Under the pieces are notes generated by a model, which saw nothing but the letters and a program-made list of their open reading frames with translations, did not search any database and had not been told where the DNA came from. A program made the translations under genes and the position numbers. From Laetiporus sulphureus 93-53 (lineage: Eukaryota > Basidiomycota > Agaricomycetes > Polyporales > Laetiporaceae), in NCBI RefSeq assembly GCF_001632365.1, contig NW_024468533.1, positions 445,079 to 506,282 of the forward strand: DNA of 61,204 bases, given 5' to 3'. How positions within the stretch are numbered: position 1 is the stretch's first letter; every line of letters starts with the position of its first letter. Of the stretch, positions 22,831-34,432 are shown piece by piece.

Positions 22831-24233
22831 CTGCGCGCACTTGTGAGTGACGCATGCATTTGGTGGGCTAGCAGAGTTGGTACGCACCACACCTGCGAAA
22901 GCAACCACGACCTTCGCGTAAGAGCCAGAGAGAGATGAGGTTGGTAGACCCATTCGCTTGGAATCTGACCGAGTGTGAGGATAATGAGAGAGAGATTGCT
23001 TTAGTACTCCAATCACAACCTGCCAGTGGTGTCACGAGGGCGTCCAATATTCAGTTTACGCACTTAGAGTCCAGATGCATTATAGGAATGGTATGTCACG
23101 CAATAGTTCTGACTGCCGGCGTGTACAAGCGCGCACAAGCCTCAGGACAAGCACAGATGAGATCGAAGCTAGCAGCTCATCCTGGATAACAATCTTTTGT
23201 CCCAGACATCCGCAACAGTCCCAGGGCTGGTTCCATCAGAGCGGATGTTGAGGAGAACTGGAAAAATACCTGATCATCACTAATAGAGCGCTCACCGTGA
23301 CGCAGATGCAGTCCCTCAACTAGAGACGGATACAAATAATTCTTGATCATGTTCTTTGACTCGGTTATCACAGGATTTTGAAATCTGGAATTGGGCTGCG
23401 CCGCGTGCCGCAGATTTATCAGTGACAAGTGTGATACAGCGGCATAGGAATAACAGATGATCGATGAGTACTGCGTGAGCATCAGATATCAGATGCCAGA
23501 CTGTGCCAGACAGACCGCACACATCATGCCTTACCTGAACGGAAAACAACGAACAGCAAACTGTTGAGGAGGATACGGCCTGGCATGTTGGATGTTGAGC
23601 CGAACAATAATGTCACGATGAACGCGCGCCGGAGCTTGGCAAAATGCCGTGATAGCTGGAGATAGCGCGTGGCAATTCTACTACTAGTGACAGATTCCTG
23701 ATGCAAACACGAGAGAGATGCAGCAAATTTGCTCGCCTCGTTCACATCATCGTTCAATTTCAATTGAGTGAGCCAACTAGGAGGTGCTGGGAAATTCTGA
23801 TAGTACCATCTCTCTAGCATCGTGAGCTCGGTCGCATCTGCAAGTCAAGATTGTGCTATTATTGCTATCAGCGGCTATATTGTGATATATTCACCCTGTT
23901 AGTGAATTTTAGCACAACCAAGGCGACAAATACCACTGGTGCCGGTGTGGGATCCAGTGGCTGCCTGAGAAAAGGAAAAGCGCCTCAACATGTTGCGAAA
24001 TACCCCGCGCCCCGGGCCTGGTTTTCAACCTGATCTTAGTCATATGAGAATTTATCATGTCAACATTGGGTAGCAGAAAATTGCGAAGGCCAGGATAAGC
24101 AGGTAGATAGGTACATCTGTCTAATGTTCACTGTTAACAAGGGCAGCACCTACGACAAGCGCATGAGAGAAAAATCAACAGAGTCCAGAATCGCACTCCA
24201 CAATGCACATATCTAATTTGCACCATCGACATA
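22831..24233. other. Mostly unassigned region between P450 and ICMT genes
   Basis: Contains the putative P450 5' region, then two unrecognised minus-strand frames (see 23177-23820). From 23821 to 24233 I see no gene. Confidence 0.35.
23177..23820 (-). CDS. Hypothetical two-exon ORF
   Basis: A 98-aa frame starting MLERWYYQNFPAPPSWLTQL can be joined across an intron (GTAAGG donor near 23534, CAG acceptor near 23471) to a second frame that ends near 23320 or, in another phase, near 23177. Hydrophobic part LLNSLLFVVFRS. No family recognised. It could be part of a gene with further exons or a remnant. Confidence 0.2.
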
Positions 24234-25009
24234 TCAGTAAATACCAGGAATCATACTACGTGGAACTCGCTCGCGGTACTCTAACCACTCCTTCCCAATG
24301 GCAGTCTCCAACAGCTTGTCCTCTACTCTGCCTCTTTTGACGACCGACAGCATGGCGAACACGTAAACTACATACAAGCCATGCACGAACCACCGGGCTG
24401 GTGTCAGCATCAGCCCGCACTCGTCGATATATCCGCTCGGAGTGCGGAATGCGCTGTACGTCCCCCAAAAGAGAAGCCACACCGCGGTGTAGCTCGGGTG
24501 GCGTACGTGTTTATATGGCCCGGACGTGATGAGAGTGTGTCTTGGCTTGAGAGTAACGAGGTAGGTGAACTGCGAGCCGAGCGTAGTGTAGCACCACAGG
24601 CGGAGGAATGACCCGAACATGATCATGAAGAAGCCGGAGAGGAACGCTGGAGAAAGCGAGGCGAGAGTCTCGAGGCGCGGCGCAGGGCTCGGGCAAAGGT
24701 GAGAAAGCACGAGCTGCCCATGAGGGTAATCCACAGAAAGGGAGAGCATGACCGCGATGTGAGCGATGCTGACCGATGCAACGGTGACCTGGAGTGCGGA
24801 GAGTGTATGTCAGTAGGATATGCTATATCTGTATCATAGTACACTACCTTCTCGAGGCCGATTAAGAACATCACGACACGTTCAAACAGCTCTCCTCTGT
24901 ACACCTTGTCCCCTTTCGAGGACGGAGGGTAGGGCGGGGTGAAGCTGACATAGTGCGCAAGCACTGCGACGATCAATAGCCCGGACTTGACAATTGCTGT
25001 TGCGAGCAT
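24234..25009 (-). CDS. Protein-S-isoprenylcysteine O-methyltransferase (ICMT family)
   Basis: Two exons: 25009-24848 and 24788-24234, with a 59-nt intron between them (GTAGTG donor, CAG acceptor). Together they give 238 residues and no internal stop. The protein starts MLATAIVKSGLLIVAVLAHY and is strongly hydrophobic with about five membrane helices. The C-terminal half carries the ICMT/PEMT signature: GPYKHVRHPSYTAVWLLFWG (the SAM-binding RHPxYxG-like region), EDKLLETAIGKEWLEYRERV and PRSMIPGIY at the end. ICMT methylates the prenylated C-terminal cysteine of CaaX proteins in the ER. Agaricomycetes often carry several short copies like this, so it need not be the housekeeping enzyme. It is one of two genes in the window that look intact. 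Confidence 0.9.
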
Positions 25010-27063
25010 GGCGCATGGACAACGGGGTAAGGAACTATGGCAGTTGCGGAGATCTATATTGATGGTGTTTTGTAGAAGTAAATTTCGTTGAGTTCCGAAA
25101 AGGCCGGATGGAAGGGCTACCTGACACACCTGAGACTTCTTATGTTATTTCTAGGACTGCTATAGTGGCATGTGCGAGTATCTCGAACTATGTCGCATAT
25201 TTGACACATTCTCACTCGGCTGCTACGGACCCATTTGTGACACAGGGTGATTCCGATCTATGTATATCGGATACGTCGAAGCACGTACGTTGTGCGAGAC
25301 ACTTGATCACAACCACTTTTGTTCAGTTGGGAGAGTCGGGGTAGCTCTAGCCTCTACTCGAAGGTAAAGATGGGTGCCCTTTCGGTAGCCAAATGCATTG
25401 CTTAGAACTCTAGCAATATAAATCTGACTCCACCGCGCATAGCGCGGTATACAAATAGAAATGTACAAACAAAATATATAGATATATAAATCTGACTTGC
25501 CGGTTCCGCTTACTGATGCATGTTGGCAGGTAGCCAATTGAAGCTAGATAAGATGGAAAACTTTCAAACAATCTTGAGAACTCCCTAATAGTAGATCCAC
25601 CTCGTCAAAAGAAACGTATCGGATGGATGAGAAACTGGAGTATTTCACCTTGCCTGAGTTACCTTGCACAAAGGGGGTGCACCGTTAACGCGAGTTGTCA
25701 GTTCGCAGTACCAGGCTAGACACACAGTCGAAAGAACAGATGCTACCAAAGTCAGCATACAATTCTCAGCCGGCGCTTGAGCAGGTGAGGATTGCGCCAC
25801 CTCCAGTTATTTATTTGAGTTAGTTAGTTATGTTAATTTCTGCAATGGAGGACCGAGTAGCGCCACTGGATCCGAGGCTGAAAGTTCGTAAAATTCCGGG
25901 CACTCCGAGCTGAAAAATTGTACCCATCTTGAAGTTCGCACTGCGATGTCTGGTCCTGTCTTTCTCTTCAAGCGCCTCCGTGATGTCGGTAATTCAAATC
26001 TGGACTCTTGACGACGTCTGACTTTGAGCGGCTCAAAATCCCTCCCACCGCACCCCCTAGAAACGCCAACGCACTTCCGCTTTGGCATTCTCGGCGTGGC
26101 TCGTATGCTCTGATGACCCCAGTGATCCGATGTCGTCGTGACATACCACACTATCATACCGGTCGCTCGTCCGACCGGGTTAGCTCCGCCGTGCACGCGG
26201 TCGACTCACGTTGCGCTCTCTATGGTCAAATTGCGTCTAGAGCCGGTACGGCCCAAAATATCTGCCATCCCTGAGATTCATCATGGAAATTAGATGCTGC
26301 GTAGCATGTGGTGCCATTGTGGCGTTGCTCGCTTGTTCCCGTGTGAGCATGTCGCTTGTGGAGAGAGGCCACCTCAACTGCTCGAAGAGCTTAGATTCTT
26401 CATGAGTCTTGCCCATCAACTCGGGTGAGGCAAGTTCAACATCATCCTGGTGCATGCACATCTCCCATTAAATGGTATAGCGTTCTGGGCGCTCTGCGAG
26501 ACTTCAACATATTTTGTATCAGACCCTAGGATCGGAAGCGTATCACGAGATGTTGAATCGAGGCTTTGAGGGAGGCGGACTGTAAGCTCTTTTTCCCCAG
26601 CAGGTGCAGTCTCATTACTCCGACAAAGTTTGCTTGGCCATGTATGATCTTTGGGAGACATGAGATGAATTTAGCTCAGGGGTTTCACGCAGGATGATGT
26701 TCTCTGCGAACGTAGGGCTCTCTAAACTGTTGTATCATCGTTCTTATCGGACCCTGGAACACGACTCCGCGCGCCGCAGCTCTTCCGAGAAGCGCGGGCA
26801 TTTTGCAAGCGTCGACCGGAGGAATGGACGGCTTATTTATTGTCATGATGCGTGGAAACATCAAATTACCACTGGTTCCTCGGGTATCGTCTGATGGGCG
26901 TTCCATAGGTCTTCACGGTTCAGCGCTCGGCCTTTTGATACTGCAGAAGCAAACGTGCGTCCTGTCATCCTGACTTCTACGGCAAGGCGTTAGTCCATAC
27001 TTGCAACGAATACATTTGTCTGACTTTATTGAGAACAGGCATTCTCTGCAACCACCGCCCGCC
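25010..27063. other. Intergenic, no gene recognised
   Basis: Two kilobases between the divergent ICMT and MFS genes. A few frames of 70-120 residues on both strands (for example 25828-26196 minus and 26237-26661 minus) show no motif. A perfect short palindrome, CCGCGC-ATA-GCGCGG, lies at about 25431-25445, flanked by two copies of ATAAATCTGACT at 25418 and 25487. Both promoters should be here. Confidence 0.4.
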
Positions 27064-28914
27064 ATGTCCGCGGTCGAAGAATTCAAACTGCAACAAGTCA
27101 CGGCAGACTCGGAGCCGCCGAAGAGAGACATCCACGACGTCAGCACACAGCAACTCCTTCTCCAGAGTCCTGCGCCACCACCGGTGGAAATCCCAGATGG
27201 TGGCCTCCGTGCGTGGATGTCCATCCTCGGAGGGTGAGTCGCGATTGTTTCTGTGCGGGAGAGGGGGCTTGATCGCGCCATGATCAGGTTCATTGTGCTG
27301 TTTTGCACACTCGGATACCTCAACTCGTTTGGTGTCTACCAGGCGTACTTTACACTCGCTGGGACGTCCAGCTCGTCCAATATCAGCTGGATCGGCTCTC
27401 TGCAGGTATGTCTTCGGAAATTTCATACTGCAGTTACATTCATACATCGTCCCAGCTCTTCCTGACATTCTTTATGGGGCTGCCAGCCGGGCGACTGCTG
27501 GACAAGGGGTACTTTCGCATCACCACAATCGTTGGAAGTCTACTGTTTGTGTTCTCGTGAGTGACGAGCGTCCTGAACACTTTTGTTCTGCTCCTGACCG
27601 CGTGGTATAGGATGTTCATGCTCTCGTTGACCGATCCTCACGATTACTACCAGATCATCCTCTCACAAGGCATCGGGCTGGGACTTGGTAGTGGGCTGCT
27701 GTTAGTCCCCGCCCAGTCCGTCCAAGCTCACCACTGGAAGCGACGGCGTGCATTTGCCATCGGGATCGTGTCGACAGGCAGGTCCTCGCACTGTCGTTAC
27801 ATTCAATTTCATGCTGACCGGTCCTCCAGGTGCCGGTGTGGGCGGGATTGTGTACCCGATCATGCTCAACCAGCTCATACATGGCTCGGCGGGGTTCGCA
27901 TGGGGCGTGCGCGCGTCGGCGTTCTTGACGCTCGGCCTGCTCGCCATCGCAAACTGTCTCATGACAACGCGGCTGCCTGGAAGGAAGGACGGGTTGGCGT
28001 CCATGGGCATGCTCAAGGCTTTCTTTGCCGACCTCGCGTATATCGCGTTGATGATTGGGTACGCCGCTGCTGCTCAGTGTGATCAGATGGGTAGGTAAGA
28101 TTGTCGCAGGTTCTTCCTGACGCTCTGGGGACTGTACTATCCATGTCTGTCCTCATCCGTTCTATGCGCTGTGCTCCATTGACGGCGCCTCGCAGACTTC
28201 TACCTCCAACTATGGGTGAATCTCCACGGGCTGTCCGAGAACCTCGCATTCTACACCGTACGTGCCGTCCCCATTCAAATGCCACGTCGAACCACTGACT
28301 GCCCGACAGATTGCGATCCTCAATGCGGCCTCGATCCCGGGGCGGGTCGTGCTGAACATACTCGCGGACGACTTTGGGGTGTTCAACGTGCTGTGTCCCG
28401 TCATCTTCATAATGGGCATGCTCGTGTTCGCAATGTTCGGCGTGACGCATACTGGCTCGGTCATCGTCTTTGCGATCCTCTACGGATTCTTCAGCGGATC
28501 CTGTAAGCGCTCCCGCTATCCGCTGTGCGTACGCTGAACTGTGATCGTAGACTTCTCACTGTCCCCCGCGGCACTCACATCGCTAGCAAAGAACGTAGAT
28601 GAAGTCGGGTGCGTATAGCGAGTAAGCTCGAGCCTGTGCTGCTGATCATGTCACTCTATTCTGAGCAGCGTCCGTCTCGGGGCAGCATACTTCATGGGGT
28701 CGCTCGCGTTCCTCACGGGCACGCCAATCAACGGTGCACTGCTGGGGAGCGACGATCGGTGGTACCGGCCAACCGTGTTCAGTGGCGTAAGTGGTCCCTC
28801 ATGTCTAGCGGTCCTCGTGCTTATCGTGATCAGGTCGTGCTCGTCGTCGGGTCTGTGTTCACCATCATCACGCGATTCCTGTATGCACGACGCAAGGGCA
28901 TGCACCGCGTCTAA
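27064..28914 (+). CDS. MFS transporter, monocarboxylate-transporter-like (MCT/MCH family)
   Basis: ATG at 27064, TAA at 28912-28914, nine introns, and the frame is open throughout once these are removed. The cytoplasmic N-terminus is followed by PDGGLRAWMSILGG, the conserved DGG-W entry to TM1. Then come YLNSFGVYQAYF, GLPAGRLLDKGYFR (loop 2-3, the GRxxDRxGxR-like motif), GIGLGLGSGLLLVPAQ, WKRRRAFAIGIVSTGAGVGG (TM5), WGLYYPYFYLQLWV, LNAASIPGRVVLNILAD and GSLAFLTGTPINGAL in the C-terminal half. Twelve helices are expected. This family moves monocarboxylates or related small acids, or drugs, across the plasma membrane; the substrate cannot be read here. One intron appears to use a GC donor (at about 27778). 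Looks intact. Confidence 0.9.
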
Positions 28915-29317
28915 CGGAGCACGTCTGCATGTCCTTGGTTGCATCACTCAGCGGTCATATTGCCCTCTAAAGTACAACAATTCATGTTAATTATGGGGTC
29001 GACACGATGCCGGTTTGCCAACTGTCAACTTGCAGAGTCTTGGTGTTTAATGTTCCTAGCATAAGATGTCTGGATTGCACTGCGCACTGATATTGTAAGT
29101 TCTGGTGTGAAGCCTATCTCGCTTGTCAGGCATGGTACTCATGATGAGCCGCCTGCGTCGCCCAGGCCTGAACATTGAACGTCGGATGTTGGCCAGTGAA
29201 CGCTGAGAGCACTGGATGCTGATAATTGTACAGGTTGCAACAGTACATCAGCAGCTCTGCTCGCTTAATTCGCTTGCTGTGCGAAATGGACATATTCGAG
29301 TTGCGTGATACTAGACT

Positions 29318-29390
29318 TGGGGGTATTGGCGCTGCGTCCGCACGCCCGGGTCCGAATGACCGGTGGATAAGCCCAACAAGTAGTTTCGAA
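29318..29390 (-). repeat. Inverted-repeat copy A (partner 37208-37280)
   Basis: The reverse complement (containing CTTATCCACCGGTCATTCGG then ACCCGGGCG) matches 37208-37280 with a few mismatches over about 70 bp. Most differences are C/T or G/A. Confidence 0.7.
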
Positions 29391-29724
29391 TGTCTTGAGA
29401 GCGATAGAGTAAAAATACAAAGATCGATAGTCCGCAATATACAGAAGATAGAGTATAAACAGAATATACATTTCGTCGTGATACAGAGAGGAGAAAGGAT
29501 GAGATACAATAGGAATAGAGAGTGTGTATGTAGTGTTTGTTCGGATTGTTCTGTAGTGGGAAGGTAAAGCAATGAATGAAGAACGTAGAGTGAATCAAAT
29601 GCGGACGTTGTCCTTTATTCCAACTTGTTCCTTTATCATCGGCTCAGGTCCCTCGATGAGTTTGGTGATGGTGAGTAGTTCAAGTTGAGCACGCCAATGT
29701 TTCCACCCATCCTTGTAGACTGCG

Positions 29725-30357
29725 TCACTGTTTGTGTCGCATTTGAAGCATGTGACAGTACACCCTAACATGACCAGGTGAATTCATCCGTCGTTTGCGC
29801 ACAACAGTCTCGACATTCATGATGCCTAAGCACGCACACAATGGCATCCAGTGTTCGGCATGAACATCAAAGACTGAGATTATGCAGATGCAACAACGGC
29901 ACCAGCAAACAGTAAGGCAAATGATCAGCGAGAAAGGAAACAGCAAGGGTACAGCACCACTGATTGAGGCTAGGTGGATGTGATGAAACGTGCTCCTCGA
30001 TGAAAGTGCCGCAGTACAGAAAACGAGCGTTGAGTGCAAAAACGACTGGAACAGAAGGAAGCTCACCAGCCTCAAATACATTGCGACGCTGAACGGCGCT
30101 ACCACCAAATGGACGACAACCATGATCGAAAGCAGCACACATGCGTGCGAGATGTCGGCCCTTCACACACAGTAAACTGCTGGCGGGCCAAATGGCCTAG
30201 CGGAAGACAGCAAACTACGGACGATACAATTGGTACACAGAGGATGGTGACAGCATGCACAATGAGGTTGCAAGTGAACGAGCATGCTATCTGACAATTT
30301 GCACAGCTGGAATGCTTCGAAGGACCTGCAGATTGCAACTGAAAAAGCAGCAATCAC
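29725..30357 (-). pseudogene. Possible remnant of a multi-pass membrane protein
   Basis: The 137-aa frame at 29725-30138 and shorter frames up to 30357 on the minus strand are rich in long hydrophobic runs (for example ISGAVPLLFPFSLIICLTVC). They may be exons of an Agaricomycete multi-helix membrane protein, but I find no motif that fixes a family. Low certainty. Confidence 0.2.
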
Positions 30358-30359
30358 AA

Positions 30360-30390
30360 CAGTTCCGAATGACCCTAGTCATTCGGGTTA
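30360..30390. repeat. Palindromic repeat B (partner near 37420-37450)
   Basis: TTCCGAATGAC-CCTA-GTCATTCGG is a 9-bp perfect hairpin. A close copy, CTGAATGAC-TTAG-GTCATTCGGAA, lies at about 37427-37450, with extra matching flank in inverted orientation. Confidence 0.5.
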
Positions 30391-30949
30391 TAGCGAGCTA
30401 TTGCAGAGCATGTGCTTACATTATCATGACCCTCATTTCCTGTTTCCCATGTTTGTGGCTGGATGAGCACCCCGAAAGTTTTGCTCCAGCACGAGCTTGT
30501 GGTGATTGGCACAGGGGAGACATGGTGCCATTTTCAAGCATGTAATATGCTTAGCAAATGATAATTAGATAGTCAGATTCTATTTCATTATTTGCACTGG
30601 TCGCAATTTGTGTAGCAAAATTAACATCTGAGACCATACATGGGATTGAGCAAAATCTTACAGGGCAAATTCAAACTTCGCAGAATGCGTGTAGTCACAA
30701 ATATAAAAATATAATTGGCAACCTCCGCCAATCTGTTATTTTGCGAGAAGTATGAGACTCCCAAACTATGGTTTGTCATATACCACAGTTTCATTGTGGC
30801 CGCCATGTAATGTTCACTTATTATGGTTGAAGGTTGACTATCTAATTAGCATTTGTCACAGCATATAGCATGCTCGAAAATACCTCCATGTCTCCTGTGT
30901 GGTCCTTGTCAATGACTGTGTCCCTAAATGGCTGTTGTCGACTGCTCTT

Positions 30950-31014
30950 GTAACTTGAGGTTAATCTCCCAACAAGTTTGTATGGCCTTTCAAACCCCAC
31001 TGTGGCTGAAGTGA
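30950..31014 (-). repeat. Inverted-repeat copy C (partner 36830-36890)
   Basis: The reverse complement, with GTGGGGTTTGAAAGG and AAACTTGTTGGGAGATTAA, is nearly identical to 36830-36890. The two copies lie on either side of the LTR element at 31244-35284, which may have inserted within or beside a palindromic repeat. Confidence 0.7.
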
Positions 31015-31243
31015 CTGAAGGTAGCCGTCACATTGCAGTGGCTTCCGACTTCATTTTGGAATGAGATGTTCTCTCATATCTTGTGAAATTCTTAGATGGT
31101 TTAGCAAGATCTAGTACACGTTAAGAGTTCTTTGTAGTTTATCAGCATTGTGAAGCATATATAGTATTATAACTCACCCAAGCACTAATGTATATATCGA
31201 CCCAACTGTGTTTAAAGACTCAGTGTTACAGTGTCATGCATTC

Positions 31244-32054
31244 TGTCACAGTATTAGGTGGCACCTTTCTTTTTGCACCATTAAAGTCATCATTTGGCAA
31301 CCACAAGTGGTTATTCAGATGCCAACCTTCACATTGGTNNNNNNNNNNNNNNNNNNNNNNNNNNNNNNNNNNNNNNNNNNNNNNNNNNNNNNNNNNNNNN
31401 NNNNNNNNNNNNNNNNNNNNNNNNNNNNNNNNNNNNNNNNNNNNNNNNNNNNNNNNNNNNNNNNNNNNNNNNNNNNNNNNNNNNNNNNNNNNNNNNNNNN
31501 NNNNNNNNNNNNNNNNNNNNNNNNNNNNNNNNNNNNNNNNNNNNNNNNNNNNNNNNNNNNNNNNNNNNNNNNNNNNNNNNNNNNNNNNNNNNNNNNNNNN
31601 NNNNNNNNNNNNNNNNNNNNNNNNNNNNNNNNNNNNNNNNNNNNNNNNNNNNNNNNNNNNNNNNNNNNNNNNNNNNNNNNNNNNNNNNNNNNNNNNNNNN
31701 NNNNNNNNNNNNNNNNNNNNNNNNNNNNNNNNNNNNNNNNNNNNNNNNNNNNNNNNNNNNNNNNNNNNNNNNNNNNNNNNNNNNNNNNNNNNNNNNNNNN
31801 NNNNNNNNNNNNNNNNNNNNNNNNNNNNNNNNNNNNNNNNNNNNNNNNNNNNNNNNNNNNNNNNNNNNNNNNNNNNNNNNNNNNNNNNNNNNNNNNNNNN
31901 NNNNNNNNNNNNNNNNNNNNNNNNNNNNNNNNNGTCTTTTTGGCCTAGCCCTTTGTGGCAGGCCCTATTTTAGTATTTGTGCAGGTCATGAGCATGGCTA
32001 GCACCTTGCAGCCATTTCCTTGCCTTTTGACAAAATCTATGATGCGCCATGACA
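31244..32054 (+). repeat. 5' LTR with internal assembly gap
   Basis: Identical start to the 3' LTR for about 95 bp, then 595 Ns (31339-31933), then 121 bp matching the end of the 3' LTR. The final 25 bp differ at several positions between the two LTRs. Confidence 0.9.
31339..31933. other. Run of 595 Ns (assembly gap)
   Basis: The gap lies wholly inside the 5' LTR. The corresponding stretch of the 3' LTR is 34528-35163, 636 nt, so the true gap is probably about 40 nt longer than the N run. Frames drawn through the Ns are meaningless. Confidence 0.95.
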
Positions 32055-32892
32055 TTTGAATAAAACTCCATGCACACCCCCAGCTTCCTGCTGCTGGTGT
32101 GATTTTTTGGTCCTAAACATGACCACTTTAAATAAAACTATTTAATTTTTAGTCAAGCGAAGAATATCTAGAATTATTTGCTTGTACATTTTCAGCCCAG
32201 AGAAACTCAGGTGTGGGGTGCACCTTTTTTGCCATTATACTCCATCCATCGATGTCTACCCATCGTCAGCCTTCCTCAAGACTTGGGAGCAGGAATCTAT
32301 CATCAAAATATGGATCTTGAATACTTGTGCAGCCCCCACCAACATTCCTTTCAATATGGGCAATATTTGCAAAAATATCACGAGTTATTGCTCCTTATAT
32401 GCGAAAATACTATGAGTTATCACTTACATAAGACACCTGGCGTCCGAAATGACATTAAACTATTATCATTACACATTTATATATCATTTGTATATAGGTT
32501 TGATCACCTATAGATATATAAAACATCATTCAGACATCTCAGACATGCTACCCTATATCAATAAGATCTCCAAGAGCACGATGGCCTTTGACCATAAACT
32601 GCTGGTGGAAATGGATCTTTACTTAGCAGTCCAACATAAATAGTCTATTTAGGGAGTTATTTTAGCACACACAATGAGATATTGGGAACCTTTCACACCC
32701 AAAAATGGTCTCAAAATTACTACATATTGCGCAAACAACTAGTAATTTATTCACCATGGGATGCCTACACTATTTATTCTCTTACAAAAGTGATAAGACC
32801 TTTTTTTCCACCCACCCTCCCTTACTTTTGTGTCATTTTGTCTTGTTTTTGTTTTATCTCGCTCATGCCATGTCGATCTCAGTGAGGACCTG

Positions 32893-32920
32893 GCAAGGGG
32901 GAGGTAATGTAGGAGATAGC
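32893..32920 (+). other. Polypurine-tract-like sequence followed by TGTAGGAG
   Basis: GGCAAGGGGGAGGTAA followed by TGTAGGAGATAG looks like a PPT/3'-LTR junction inside the internal region. It could be a trace of another, older LTR element within this one. No matching second LTR was found. Confidence 0.3.
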
Positions 32921-33721
32921 GAGTGTATATGAGCTTACATAGCAAGTAACCGAGCGCATCTCCTATTCGAAGAGTCAAGAATGATCGGTGATGCAATTAG
33001 ACACACATTCGTAGGGAACAGCAAAAGTATATCTGAGTATGGGAATACCTGCAGTGTCTGTGTACTATCAGAAGATGAGCGGAACACACCCTCAGGTGTA
33101 ACGAGTCAAGGATGATCCAAGAAGCGACAAAGACCACATTTTCACCTCTATTTTACAATTTTTACCTATATAGCATGCCAACCTAAAGGGCAACCGAGAG
33201 ATCATTGCCAACAGTAGAGAAAGTGTTAGGGAACACTTCCTACTTTTGCATACTACAATGCATAACTGGCAGCTATTACATGTAAAATTCTAGAAGAAAT
33301 AGGCAAACTTCTGGGTACAAGACACCATTTTGCATAAGTCCTAGTGATCACACAGGCAGCACCCTTATTGGGCAGGCAATAAGACCCCTTGACCAAGGGC
33401 ACCCTGATATTAGGCAGCTTTGAGCGCCACCATGAACCTGGGCATGTCACGAAACTGCATCACTAGGCAGCTTGCGAGGCCAATAAATGACGTCATTCAA
33501 GATCACAATCAATCAGAAAGTCTATCTTGACTCAATCACAGATCAAGTTTTGATCACGATCAATCGATCAAATCAAAATACATCATATCTTCAACCACTC
33601 AAACATGTAACTAGGCACACCACGTGATCTTTTGAACACCACCTGATTATGTCAGCATTAGATGCCACTTGATTATGTAATAAAAACATATACTGGTCGA
33701 ATTCGAACTGGATATCTCACT

Positions 33722-33838
33722 CGTTCAAGTGGCTTAGGGGTTAAGCCATAATGTTCAAGTCCCCCAGAGATCACCTGACACTACACTCAGGTCCTGCTCG
33801 ACCCCCAACGAGCACAGGTTCGAATCTCAGTGGGAGCG
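33722..33838 (+). other. tRNA-like sequence with A-box and B-box, not a functional tRNA
   Basis: GTGGCTTAGGGGTTAAGCC resembles a tRNA D-arm/A-box, and GGTTCGAATCTC resembles a B-box/T-loop about 90 nt later. The spacing would allow a Leu/Ser-type tRNA with a long variable arm or intron. The acceptor stem and T-stem do not pair, so a working tRNA is unlikely. A tRNA-derived SINE-like piece captured in the LTR element is possible. Confidence 0.35.
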
Positions 33839-34432
33839 AACAATATCATGACTTAATTTCTGACTCAGCAGCCATAACACAAAAGCACGAGGTCATGACC
33901 AAAAACTGAGGATAAGGAGATTGCATCTGCAATCAAAAAACTATGTTTTGCATCTACAACCCTTATCTTTTAATTCAACAACCAAGTCTATCATGCCATG
34001 ACCTCAGCACGTCATTAATCTGTTAAGTTTTTGCGATCATCCCTTCACATTATTTCAGCAAGGGTAGCAACATACAATCTTGGCATGTCATTAAACTGTT
34101 CAGTTCAAATTTTGACAGCTTTGAGCATCACGAATGACCAAGAGCATGTCTTTAAACTGCAAGCCTTTTGCACACTATCTTGGGCAACAGCAGCCAATAG
34201 TGCTGTCTGTGACATCAGACATCTAGGACCAAGAACTGTTAGCCTCACAAGTGCACCATTTACCTGAGCAAGTCATTAAACTGCATCACCCCTTTTTGCT
34301 GCTAGCAAAGTCCTGAAATGCCATCTACACACCCTGCCATTCCACCCTGGAAGTCAGAACCTGAAGTGAGGGTACTATTTACCTTAGCATTTATTCAGTT
34401 CATCCAGAGTCTGAACCTTGAAGCGAGGATAG

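Larger units (their letters stand above)
28915..31243. other. Gene-poor region with dispersed inverted-repeat pieces
   Basis: No clear gene. It has three short sequences that recur in inverted form at 36.8-37.5 kb (listed separately), and a hydrophobic minus-strand ORF at 29725-30357. The rest looks like decayed repeat sequence. Confidence 0.4.

Noticed and set aside
25828..26196. 122-aa minus-strand frame in the ICMT-MFS intergenic region
   Set aside because: No motif, no splice sites and low-complexity Arg content; likely chance.
31188..32001. Three long frames across 31188-32001
   Set aside because: They run through 595 Ns and only appear open because unknown bases cannot form stops.
33722..33838. 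A functional tRNA gene
   Set aside because: Acceptor and T-stems do not pair, and no clear anticodon arm can be drawn.
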